Assembly (NCBI GenBank): GCA_025963815.1
Contig: JAOQAA010000399.1
Coordinates: 1 to 7,613 of the forward strand
Length of the DNA stretch: 7,613 nucleotides
Direction of reading: 5' to 3'
Source of the DNA: Capsulimonas sp.
Lineage (GTDB): Bacteria > Armatimonadota > Armatimonadia > Armatimonadales > Capsulimonadaceae
Shown in pieces: positions 1 to 6,567 of this stretch (within the stretch, counting starts at the first letter, position 1; each line of letters starts with the position of its first letter). A model generated the notes under the pieces. That model was not told the origin of the DNA. It was given only the letters and a program-made list of their open reading frames with translations, and made no database searches. Position numbers and translations under genes: made by a program.

Positions 1-2
1 AA

Positions 3-866
3 TACTATGAACTCCTGAGAGCCAAAGAACGGCTTGCCATGGCCCAGGATTTGCAGACAGCGGCCGAGGCGTTCGATGTGCTGACGCGCAAGGGCGTGGA
101 GCTGGGCGCGCGTCCCGCCGTGGATGCGACGCAAAGCGCCATGGAAGTGACGCGCTCCCGGCAGCAAGAGACCCTCGCCGCCGCTGAGGCCGATCGTGCA
201 CGAGCGGCGCTGAACGCCTTGATGGGGCGGGATGTCGATACGCCCATCGATTCTCTGGAAGCGCTCCCCGCATCGTTTTCTCCTATCGATCCAAGCATCG
301 TGACGGCGTCGTCCCGCTCGGACATCGCCGCTTCGGCGGCGACGGCGGACGCTCTGCGTCAGGACGCGCGGCTGGCGCGGGCCGAGGGGAAACCCGACGT
401 TGCGCCGCAGTACCGGGCGACGAGTGTGACGCGCGGCTGGCGGGACGCCGGCTTTGGCGTGGCGATTACGCTGCCCCTGCTCGATTACGGCGATCGGCGC
501 GGGCGCATCCGGCAGTCCGAGGAAGCCGCGAAGGCGCAGGACGACCGGACGCGGGCGCTGACGGCGCAGGCGCAGCTGGAAGTGCGGCAGGCGGTGTCGC
601 GCGTGCAGTCGGCCGACAAGATCCTGGCGGATTACGCCGGCCTGACGGCGCAGGCGCAAAGCCTGCTGGACGCGAGCCGCATCGGCTATGAAGAGGGCAA
701 GACCGGCGTGGGCGAGTATCTGACCGCCCAGCGCACGTTCCGCGCCGTGCGCGCCGATGAGATCGATGCGCGCATCGCGGCGGCGCTGGCGCGAGCCGAA
801 TTAGAGCGGGCGTCGGGAGCATTTCCCGTCGCGACCCCGAAAGAAACAGAGAAGACAAATGAATAA
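3..866 (+). CDS. TolC/CzcC-family outer-membrane efflux protein, 5' end outside window
   Basis: This is the outer-membrane channel subunit of the metal efflux system encoded by the next two genes. The frame is open from base 3, before the first ATG at 39, and the codons before that ATG (YYELLRAKERLA) continue a typical TolC-family helix, so the gene begins upstream of the window. Visible are 287 residues. Outer-membrane factors usually have 400-450, so roughly 100-150 residues, including any signal peptide, are missing. The visible part shows long Ala/Gln/Arg-rich helices, then a beta-strand motif GFGVAITLPLLDYGDRRG (nt about 448-505), then a second helical pair ending SRIGYEEGKTGVGEYLTAQR, a classic second OEP repeat. 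The stop codon overlaps the adaptor start by 8 bp (ATGAATAA), which implies translational coupling. Family assignment is firm; the metal role is inferred from the neighbours. Confidence 0.93.
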   Translation, partial: YYELLRAKERLAMAQDLQTAAEAFDVLTRKGVELGARPAVDATQSAMEVTRSRQQETLAAAEADRARAALNALMGRDVDTPIDSLEALPASFSPIDPSIVTASSRSDIAASAATADALRQDARLARAEGKPDVAPQYRATSVTRGWRDAGFGVAITLPLLDYGDRRGRIRQSEEAAKAQDDRTRALTAQAQLEVRQAVSRVQSADKILADYAGLTAQAQSLLDASRIGYEEGKTGVGEYLTAQRTFRAVRADEIDARIAAALARAELERASGAFPVATPKETEKTNE

Positions 867-2430
867 TCGAACGATGGCCCTCTGGATCGCCGGGGCGTTT
901 CTGATCGGTGTCGGCGGAACAAGCGTCGTCATGAACCGGCGATCCGTTCCTGCGGCCGTGCAGGCCGAACCCGAAGCTCCTATGAGCGCCGAAACGCCAA
1001 CCGATGGCCTGGTCAAGCTCGATCCGATCGCCGTCAAAAACGGCGGGATCGAAGTCAAGACCGTGGTGAACTCTCCGATCCGGGCGGCTCTGATTGCGCC
1101 CGGAGAAGTCGAAGCGAGCGCGGAGGCGGTGGCGAAGATCACTCCGCCGGTGGATGGAAAGGTAACGCGTCTGCTTGTGAGCCTGGGCGACCGGGTGCGC
1201 GCCGGGCAGCCGCTGGCGGTGCTCGCAAGTTCGGGCATCGCGCAGGCGCAGGCCACCGTTCGCGCTGCTGAGTCCGAGGAAGGCCAGGCGCGGGGCCGCG
1301 TGCGGATCGCGGACGCCGAGGTGCGGCAAAGCATGGAGCGTCTTGCGGCCATGCGGTCGGCGCTCGCGCGGCAGGAAGCGCTCGCGAAGGCGGGCGCCTT
1401 CGCGCAGGCCCCCTTGCAGGCGGCGCAGTCCGAACAGTCACAGGCGCAGTCCGAGCTGCTTCAGGCGCAGACGGAACTGGCCGCCAAAACGACATCGGAG
1501 GCGCGCGCGCAAAAGCTGTTCACCGCCGGCGTCTCCTCGCGGGCGGAGTTGGAGCAGGCGCAGACCGATCTGCGCCAGAGCCACATCCGGGTGGAGCAGG
1601 CCCAGGCCAGAGTCGCCCAGGCGCGGCAGGCGCTGACGCGTGAAAAGAGCGTGTTCGGGCAGGGCCTGCTTTCGCGGCAGGCGGTGCAGACGGCCCGCGC
1701 CGAGACCGTGGCGGCCCGGAGCGATGTCGGTCGCGCGGAGCTGGGCGCGCGTTCGTCGCGAACGGCCCTCGCCGGCGCACAGAACGCCGTCGCGTCCGCC
1801 AGGGCGCAGATGCGCGCCATCGCGGGCAAGGAGAATGTGAGTGGGGAAGGGGAGATCACCCTGCGCGCGCCCATCTCGGGCGTCGTCACCCAGCGCGCCG
1901 TGACGCTGGGCGAGGCGGTCGAGCGCACGAGCGTGCTGCTTGTGCTTCAGGATCTGGAGCGAGTGACCGTAGTGGCGAACGTGCGTGAGCAGGATGTCGC
2001 CCGCGTGCGCGTTGGCCTGCCGGTCACGGTTTCCGTCGCCGCCTACCCGGGCGTCGCGTTCCCCGGAGTCGTGCAAAGCCTGGGCGGCGCGGTGGACGAA
2101 AAGACGCGCGCGCTTCCCGTGCGCTGCGCCGTCCAAAATCCCGGCGGGCGCCTGCGTCCCGAAATGTTCGCCGAAATCTCCCTCGCCACGGACAGGACGC
2201 GATCCGGCGTCGTGGTCCCAAAAGACGCCGTCTTTGATGACGGCGACGCCAAGGCCGTCTTTGTCGCGGAGGAGGGCGGGTACCGAAAACACGCCGTGGA
2301 AATCGGACTGGAGACGAGCCAGGGCGTAGAGGTGCGCTCCGGCCTGAAGTCTGGCCAGCGCGTGGTGACGGACGGCGCGTTCGTACTGGCGTCCGAAGCG
2401 GGCAAGAGCGAACTGAAAGAAGAGGACTGA
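859..2430 (+). CDS. RND efflux periplasmic adaptor subunit (HlyD/CzcB-like membrane fusion protein)
   Basis: This adaptor links the inner-membrane pump to the outer-membrane channel. Residues 7-25 form a hydrophobic N-terminal anchor or uncleaved signal (ALWIAGAFLIGVGGTSVV). The first lipoyl half-motif is around 95-125 (ITPPVDGKVTRLLVSLGDRV) and the second around 332-366 (LRAPISGVVTQRAVTLGEAV). A beta-barrel follows at about 370-440, then a membrane-proximal domain to 523. Between the lipoyl halves lie about 205 residues of helical Ala/Gln/Arg/Glu-rich sequence, much longer than the hairpin of typical CzcB/CusB proteins of about 400 residues. It contains three evenly spaced turn motifs with glycines at 179, 224 and 269. 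The start is supported by AGAGAAG at 848-854, although this is a modest ribosome site, and by the overlap with the previous stop. No His-rich or Met-rich metal-binding tail is seen. Confidence 0.93.
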   Translation: MNNRTMALWIAGAFLIGVGGTSVVMNRRSVPAAVQAEPEAPMSAETPTDGLVKLDPIAVKNGGIEVKTVVNSPIRAALIAPGEVEASAEAVAKITPPVDGKVTRLLVSLGDRVRAGQPLAVLASSGIAQAQATVRAAESEEGQARGRVRIADAEVRQSMERLAAMRSALARQEALAKAGAFAQAPLQAAQSEQSQAQSELLQAQTELAAKTTSEARAQKLFTAGVSSRAELEQAQTDLRQSHIRVEQAQARVAQARQALTREKSVFGQGLLSRQAVQTARAETVAARSDVGRAELGARSSRTALAGAQNAVASARAQMRAIAGKENVSGEGEITLRAPISGVVTQRAVTLGEAVERTSVLLVLQDLERVTVVANVREQDVARVRVGLPVTVSVAAYPGVAFPGVVQSLGGAVDEKTRALPVRCAVQNPGGRLRPEMFAEISLATDRTRSGVVVPKDAVFDDGDAKAVFVAEEGGYRKHAVEIGLETSQGVEVRSGLKSGQRVVTDGAFVLASEAGKSELKEED

Positions 2431-2433
2431 TCC

Positions 2434-5400
2434 ATGATCGACCGTATTCTCGCTTTCAGCGCCTATCAGCGTCTGCTGATCGTTATTGCCGCCGTATTTC
2501 TGATCGGTTTCGGCGCGGTCGCCCTGCGCAGCCTGCCGATCGACGCCGTTCCCGACGTCACCAACAACCAGGTCCAGATCAACACCCGCGCGGCGGGCCT
2601 GGCGCCCTCCGAGGTCGAGCAGCGCATCACCACGCCGGTGGAGATCGCCGTCGCCGGCCTGCCCGATGTCGTGGAAACGCGATCTATTTCTCAGCCGGGC
2701 CTCTCGCAGGTCACCGTCGTGTTCGACGATTCCGTCAGCATCTACTTTGCCCGGCAGTTATTGCTGGAGCGGCTTGCGTCCATCGGGTCGAGCCTGCCCG
2801 CCGGCGTGGAGACGCCCGCCATGTCGCCGATCTCCACCGGGCTTGGCGAGATCTATCAATACGACCTGGAAAGCGAGACGGTCTCGCCGACCGAGCTGCG
2901 CACGCTTCAGGAGTTTCTGGTCAAACCCCAATTGCGCTCGGTTCCCGGCGTGGCGGAGGTCAACACCTATGGAGGGTTCGAAAAGCAGTACCAGATTGAG
3001 ATCGACACGCAAAAGATGCTCGCCCGCGACGTCACCCTGCGGCAGATCACGGAAGCCGTGGAGCGCGGCAACAGCAATGCGGGCGGCGGGATCATCATCC
3101 AGGGCGCGCGTCAATTGATCGTGCGCGGCGTTGGCGCAGTGCGCGGCGTGGACGACCTGGCGATGATCGTGGTCGATCAAAGCCATCAGGCGCCGGTGTA
3201 TCTGCGCGATGTCGCCGCCATCCGTGAGGGAACGGCGCCGCGCACGAGCGGCGCCGCGCACAACGGCCACGAGACGGTGCTCGGCGTCGTCATGATGCTC
3301 AAGGGCGCCAACTCCCGCACGGTCGCGCGGGCCGTGGACGCCAAGATCGACAGCATTCGCTCGGAACTGCCAAAAGGTGTGCGGATCGCCACCGTCTACG
3401 ACCGCACCGAGCTGGTCGATAAGACGATCCATACGGTCCAATCGAACCTGATCGAAGGCGGCGTGCTGGTCATCGGCGTGCTTTTGCTCCTGCTGGGCAA
3501 TGTGCGGGGCGCACTGATTGTCGCGTGTTTGATCCCTATGTCGATGCTCTTCGCCGTGATCGGCATGCGCGAGTTTGGCATCTCCGCCAACCTGCTGTCT
3601 CTGGGCGCGATCGACTTCGGCCTGATCGTCGACGGCGGCGTGGTGCTGGTCGAGAACACGATCCGGCGGCTCGCACAGGAGCGTGAGCGGGTCGGGCGCA
3701 CTCTGACGCGCGCCGAAGTGGTCAAAAACGTGCTCGCTTCGGCGCGCGAAGTCGGGGCGCCGCTGACGTTCGGCATCGGGATCATCATCCTGGTCTACCT
3801 TCCCATCATGACCCTGACGGGCGTGGAAGGCAAGACATTTCGGCCGATGGCTTACACCGTCTCGCTCGCCCTTGCCGGCGCGCTTCTGTTGACTCTGACG
3901 CTCATCCCGGCGCTGTGCGCGCTGGGCCTTTCTCGCGACACGAAAGAAAAAGAAAACAAGCTGATGCACTGGTTCGAGCGGCGCTACGCTCCCGTCCTGC
4001 GCTGGGCGCTGGCGCGCAAGGGCGTGGTGGCGACCGCCGGCGGAGCTTTCTTCCTTGGCTGCGCGTCGCTGTTTCCGCTGCTTGGATCGGAGTTCACGCC
4101 GACATTGGACGAGGGCGCCATCGCGATCAGCGCCGTGCGCATGCCGGGCGTCACCGTGGATCAGTCCGTCCTGATGGTGCGCGGCATGCAGCGAACCCTC
4201 GTCTCGTTTCCGGAAGTCTCCGGCGTGTTCGACCGCTCGGGCACGCCGGAGATCGCCAGCGACCCGATGCCGCCCAGCTTGAGCGACACGGTGGTCACCT
4301 TGAAAGAACGAAGCGAATGGCGGCCGGGAATGACCCGCGAAAAGCTGGTCGCCGAGATGTCGGATCGTCTCGACAAAGAGTCCCCGGGAATGGGCTATTC
4401 GTTCTCGCAGCCGATCAAGTTTCGCACCGATGAACTGGTCTCGGGCGTCAAAGCCGATGTCGCGCTCAAGATCTACGGCGACAATCTCGACGAACTCCAT
4501 AAGATCGGCAACCGGCTGACGAACATGCTGCAAACGATCCCCGGCGCGGAGGATGTGGCTCTCCAGCAGGGGGAGGGCCTGCCGACCCTGGAGATCACCG
4601 TGGACCGCGAGCGCGCCGCCCGATACGGCGTGAGCGTGGGGGATGTGCAGGACGTGATCGAAACGGCGATCGGCGGCCGCGAACTCGGGCAGGTGGCCGA
4701 GGGCGACCGGCGCTTCGATATCATCGCCAAGCTTCCCGAAGCGCAGCGCGGCGACCTCGCCGCCATCCGCGCGCTGCCCGTGTCCGCCCCCGGCGGCCAG
4801 CGCATTCCCCTTTCGGAGCTTGCCGAAATCGCCGTGCGCGAGGCGCCGGCGCAGATCAGTCGAGAACAGGGGCAGCGTCTCGCCATTGTCCAGGCGAACG
4901 TGCGCGGCCGCGATCTCGGCTCGTTCATCACCGAGGCCCAGTCACGCGCCGCGCGCGACGTCCCACTCCCCGCCGGCTATCGCATCGAATGGGGCGGCCA
5001 GTTCGAGACCCTGCAAAGCGCCCGCGCCCGCCTCGCCGTCGTGGTCCCGCTGACCCTCGGGGCGATCTTCCTGCTCCTCTATCTGTCCTTCCAATCGGTG
5101 CGTCAGGCGGCGATCGTCTTCTCCGGCGTCCCGCTCGCGGTCACCGGCGGCATCCTCGCGCTGCTGGGGCGCGGCCTGCCGTTCTCCATCTCCGCCGGCA
5201 TCGGCTTCATCGCCCTGTTCGGCGTCGCCGTGCTCAACGGCCTCGTCCTGGTCTCCGCCATCAACAAGCTCCGCACCGATGGCCGCGATCTCCCCGAAGC
5301 CGTCCAGGAAGGCGCGCAAACCCGCCTCCGTCCCGTCCTCATGACCGCTCTGGTGGCCAGCCTCGGCTTCGTCCCCATGGCGATCTCCACCGGTATGGGC

Positions 5401-5547
5401 GCCGAAGTCCAGCGCCCCCTCGCCACAGTGGTGATTGGGGGAATTGTGTCGAGCACCCTGCTGACACTGGTGGTTCTGCCGGCGCTGTATGCGCTGCTGG
5501 AGAAAGAGGGTGCGGTTAAGGAAACGGAGATGGAGGAAGTCAGATAG
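2434..5547 (+). CDS. czcA: CzcA/CusA-family heavy-metal efflux RND permease
   Basis: This proton-driven inner-membrane pump passes metal cations from periplasm or cytosol to the channel. Its 1037 residues are normal for the HME-RND family. Twelve membrane segments can be placed at about 14-31, 338-356, 359-378, 385-407, 441-460, 472-499, 530-550, 866-887, 892-911, 920-944, 968-986 and 998-1020, with two large periplasmic loops between 1/2 and 7/8. The family motif DFGLIVDGGVVLVEN holds the three acidic residues of the proton path (D394, D400, E407), with DGG in place of the usual DGA. Other family signatures are PDVTNNQVQI near 40, TLDEGAI near 556 and DPMPPSLSD at 610-618. The CusA copper methionines align with M570, L616 and E667, so only one is kept, which favours divalent cations. 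The ribosome site AGAGGA (2421-2426) lies 7 nt from the ATG. Exact substrate is unknown. Confidence 0.95.
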   Translation: MIDRILAFSAYQRLLIVIAAVFLIGFGAVALRSLPIDAVPDVTNNQVQINTRAAGLAPSEVEQRITTPVEIAVAGLPDVVETRSISQPGLSQVTVVFDDSVSIYFARQLLLERLASIGSSLPAGVETPAMSPISTGLGEIYQYDLESETVSPTELRTLQEFLVKPQLRSVPGVAEVNTYGGFEKQYQIEIDTQKMLARDVTLRQITEAVERGNSNAGGGIIIQGARQLIVRGVGAVRGVDDLAMIVVDQSHQAPVYLRDVAAIREGTAPRTSGAAHNGHETVLGVVMMLKGANSRTVARAVDAKIDSIRSELPKGVRIATVYDRTELVDKTIHTVQSNLIEGGVLVIGVLLLLLGNVRGALIVACLIPMSMLFAVIGMREFGISANLLSLGAIDFGLIVDGGVVLVENTIRRLAQERERVGRTLTRAEVVKNVLASAREVGAPLTFGIGIIILVYLPIMTLTGVEGKTFRPMAYTVSLALAGALLLTLTLIPALCALGLSRDTKEKENKLMHWFERRYAPVLRWALARKGVVATAGGAFFLGCASLFPLLGSEFTPTLDEGAIAISAVRMPGVTVDQSVLMVRGMQRTLVSFPEVSGVFDRSGTPEIASDPMPPSLSDTVVTLKERSEWRPGMTREKLVAEMSDRLDKESPGMGYSFSQPIKFRTDELVSGVKADVALKIYGDNLDELHKIGNRLTNMLQTIPGAEDVALQQGEGLPTLEITVDRERAARYGVSVGDVQDVIETAIGGRELGQVAEGDRRFDIIAKLPEAQRGDLAAIRALPVSAPGGQRIPLSELAEIAVREAPAQISREQGQRLAIVQANVRGRDLGSFITEAQSRAARDVPLPAGYRIEWGGQFETLQSARARLAVVVPLTLGAIFLLLYLSFQSVRQAAIVFSGVPLAVTGGILALLGRGLPFSISAGIGFIALFGVAVLNGLVLVSAINKLRTDGRDLPEAVQEGAQTRLRPVLMTALVASLGFVPMAISTGMGAEVQRPLATVVIGGIVSSTLLTLVVLPALYALLEKEGAVKETEMEEVR

Positions 5548-5556
5548 CCGGCGGTT

Positions 5557-5581
5557 AAAAACCGCGCCTGCAAGTGCGCGG
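5557..5581 (-). terminator. Mirror-image intrinsic terminator inside repeat arm 1
   Basis: The same hairpin-plus-T5 module occurs on the minus strand: stem 5576-5581 with 5562-5567, T run opposite AAAAA at 5557-5561. No minus-strand gene lies just to its right, so it may only block antisense transcription into the pump gene. Confidence 0.4.
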
Positions 5582-5685
5582 AAACCCACCTGCGTGGGTT
5601 ACATAATCAAAAACGATATCGTATAATATTTAGCCCTACATTAGACCATGACGTTTCGGATTATGTAGTCCCCGCAGGGGGACTT

Positions 5686-5710
5686 CCGCGCACTTGCAGG
5701 CGCGGTTTTT
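5686..5710 (+). terminator. Intrinsic terminator inside repeat arm 2
   Basis: A 6-bp all-GC stem, CCGCGC (5686-5691) with GCGCGG (5700-5705) and an 8-nt loop, is followed at once by TTTTT (5706-5710). It is well placed to end the efflux operon transcript. The stem is hairpin B of the repeat. Confidence 0.6.
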
Positions 5711-5782
5711 AACCGCCGGCATCCTGTTGGCGTAACATGAATTATTAAAAATTGCTTATATTTAAATACTCCTGCTTGCTCG

Positions 5783-5809
5783 GTTTGTCCGTCGGAAGTC
5801 GCTGGGTAA
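5783..5809 (+). promoter_or_regulatory. SigB/SigF-type promoter for the stress-protein gene
   Basis: GTTT (5783-5786) and GGGTAA (5804-5809) are separated by 17 bp, close to the general-stress sigma consensus (GTTT, 15-17 bp, GGGTA in the SigF type). The predicted transcript would begin near 5816-5818, about 72 nt before the ATG at 5889. The minus-strand Rieske gene has the same pattern with the same spacing. The sigma class is inferred from consensus only. Confidence 0.45.
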
Positions 5810-5818
5810 AAAGGCTGT

Positions 5819-5871
5819 GCGCGGGACAGCAAACCGCGCCCTAAAGTTAAATTACGAGCGCACTTCAGTGC
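5819..5871 (+). other. Structured 5' leader of the stress-protein gene
   Basis: Two small hairpins are visible: GCGCGG-N9-CCGCGC (5819-5839), right at the predicted transcript start, and GCAC-TTCA-GTGC (5860-5871), just before the ribosome site. The first is six GC pairs and could protect the 5' end; the second is short and may be chance. Confidence 0.35.
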
Positions 5872-5888
5872 AGAAGGTTAGGACGACC

Positions 5889-6431
5889 ATGACTACCACA
5901 TTACCGACAACCACCAATCGCGTGACCGCCGTTTTCGCAGATCGCGCCCAGGCCGAGCAGGCCGTGAGCGCGCTTCGCCAAGCCGGCGTCAGTGATTCGA
6001 ACCTCGCCATCGTCGCGCAGCACGATGGTCATACAGTCAGCACGGGCGACGGCTCGGCAGCGGTCGCCGCGAATGACGGCGACGGCGATCGTGTCGGCAA
6101 GGGCCTCGCGGCCGGCGCCGGCGTCGGCGCTCTCTTCGGCCTCGCCGCACTCGCCATCCCGGGCGTCGGCCCGTTCATCACAGCCGGCTTCCTGACACAT
6201 GCCCTAGGCGTGACCGGCGCTGCTGTCGCCTCCGGCGCCATCGTCGGCGGAACCTCCGGTGCGGTTGCCGGCGCATTTGCCAAAGCGGGTTATGACGAAT
6301 CCGAAGCCCGCTACTACGGCGGCGCGGTCGAGCGTGGTCACGTGCTTGTCGCCGTGGACACCACGAGCGGCGCGGACTCGGCGCAGGTTCGCCAGATCCT
6401 GAGCCAGTACGGCGGCTCCTTCAACGCCTAA
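5889..6431 (+). CDS. YflT/low-temperature-induced-like stress protein with Gly-zipper hydrophobic core
   Basis: The 180-residue product has three parts. Residues 11-44 (RVTAVFADRAQAEQAVSALR onward) predict as strand-helix-strand and resemble the YflT/general stress protein 17M fold. Residues 70-130 are a Gly/Ala-rich hydrophobic hairpin (AAGAGVGALFGLAALAIPGV, later GAIVGGTSGAVAGAFAKAG) that may enter or coat a membrane. Residues 135-178 give a second helix-strand-helix unit with ESEARYYGGAVERGHVLVAV. The layout matches proteins annotated as general stress or low-temperature-induced (Lti46-like); the biochemical function is not known. ATG 5889 is chosen over the upstream in-frame GTG at 5817 because AAGG/AGGA (5874-5883) lies just before it and the predicted promoter ends at 5809. 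The gene appears monocistronic, with its own promoter-like site and a strong terminator. Confidence 0.85.
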   Translation: MTTTLPTTTNRVTAVFADRAQAEQAVSALRQAGVSDSNLAIVAQHDGHTVSTGDGSAAVAANDGDGDRVGKGLAAGAGVGALFGLAALAIPGVGPFITAGFLTHALGVTGAAVASGAIVGGTSGAVAGAFAKAGYDESEARYYGGAVERGHVLVAVDTTSGADSAQVRQILSQYGGSFNA

Positions 6432-6447
6432 GCTCGTTTGACGAGCT
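6431..6447. repeat. Perfect 7-bp stem-loop on the stress gene stop codon
   Basis: AGCTCGT-TTG-ACGAGCT begins with the last base of the TAA stop. It has no T run, so it is not a terminator by itself, but could stabilise the 3' end or assist the terminator 27 bp downstream. Confidence 0.6.
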
Positions 6448-6473
6448 CTGACAACTGAATACTGAAAATAGGG

Positions 6474-6510
6474 CAGGGCGGGCGCGATCATTGCGCCCGC
6501 CCTGTTTTTT
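6474..6510 (+). terminator. Strong intrinsic terminator after the stress-protein gene
   Basis: A perfect 12-bp GC-rich stem, CAGGGCGGGCGC (6474-6485) with GCGCCCGCCCTG (6493-6504), has a 7-nt loop and is followed by TTTTTT (6505-6510). On the other strand the stem is followed by CCTATTTT, a poor but possible T tract, so it may also stop read-through from the convergent Rieske gene. Confidence 0.92.
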
Positions 6511-6520
6511 ATGACCGAAC

Positions 6521-6550
6521 AAAATTTGCCCGGCATTCTCTCTTCGCCGG
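6521..6550 (-). terminator. Weak candidate terminator for the Rieske gene
   Basis: On the minus strand a 5-bp stem (CCGGC at 6546-6550 with GCCGG at 6530-6534, 11-nt loop) is followed by GC and then AAATTTT. The short stem and offset T tract make this weak; it starts 18 bp beyond the stop codon. Confidence 0.3.
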
Positions 6551-6567
6551 CCTAATCGGGCGCCGAA

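Larger units (their letters stand above)
5547..5720. repeat. Compound inverted repeat, two 62-bp arms with internal hairpins (REP/BIME-like or MITE-like)
   Basis: Arm 1 is 5547-5608 and arm 2 is 5659-5720, on opposite strands and separated by 50 bp. The outer 37 bases of each arm are identical, and so are the innermost 9 bases (TACATAATC). Each arm folds locally. Hairpin A is GCGGTT-AAA-AACCGC (5551-5565), hairpin B is CCGCGC-N8-GCGCGG (5562-5581) and hairpin C is ACCCAC-CTGC-GTGGGT (5584-5599). A and B share four bases and exclude each other. In arm 2, read on the minus strand, hairpin C is GTCCCC-CTGC-GGGGAC: three stem pairs have changed on both sides, so pairing is kept while the sequence is not. 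This looks like two copies of a selected palindromic unit in head-to-head order, as in REP/BIME elements moved by RAYT-type transposases, but no transposase or target duplication is visible. Structure is certain; class is inferred. Confidence 0.9.
5548..5888. other. 341-bp intergenic region with compound inverted repeat, AT-rich tract and promoter
   Basis: No protein gene is convincing here; the only open frame, on the minus strand at 5641-5832, runs through the repeat and has no ribosome site. The left half is the inverted repeat (listed separately). Bases 5609-5658 between the arms are AT-rich and contain a 10-bp palindrome, ACGATATCGT, at 5613-5622. Bases 5732-5770 are also AT-rich, in contrast to the surrounding GC-rich genes, and may be an upstream promoter region. 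The last third holds the promoter-like site and the leader of the stress gene. Confidence 0.8.

Noticed and set aside
1438..2292. Minus-strand open frame of 284 codons opposite the adaptor gene
   Set aside because: It is a shadow of the adaptor frame with no recognisable domain or ribosome site.
2758..4533. Long minus-strand open frame of 591 codons opposite the pump gene
   Set aside because: It is antisense to a clear RND permease, has low-complexity Arg/His/Asp-rich sequence, and is explained by GC-rich third positions on the plus strand.
5622..5627. TATAAT between the repeat arms as a sigma-70 -10 box
   Set aside because: The sequence 17 bp upstream (TTACAT) is a poor -35, and the transcript would run straight into the terminator of arm 2.
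5541..5726. Target-site duplication flanking the inverted repeat
   Set aside because: Left flank (CAGATA) and right flank (ATCCTG) share no convincing direct repeat.
5641..5832. 63-codon minus-strand open frame
   Set aside because: It runs through repeat arm 2 and the promoter region, has no ribosome site and shows no protein-like pattern.
5831..5865. Short matches to the repeat (AAACCGCGCC and GCGCACTT) in the stress gene leader, as a decayed third copy
   Set aside because: The matches are only 10 and 8 bases, lie in opposite orientation sense, and lack the rest of the unit, so chance is likely in GC-rich DNA.
5817..5888. Upstream GTG start that would add 24 residues to the stress protein
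   Set aside because: No ribosome site precedes it, it coincides with the predicted transcription start, and the ATG at 5889 has a ribosome site and begins the recognisable protein.
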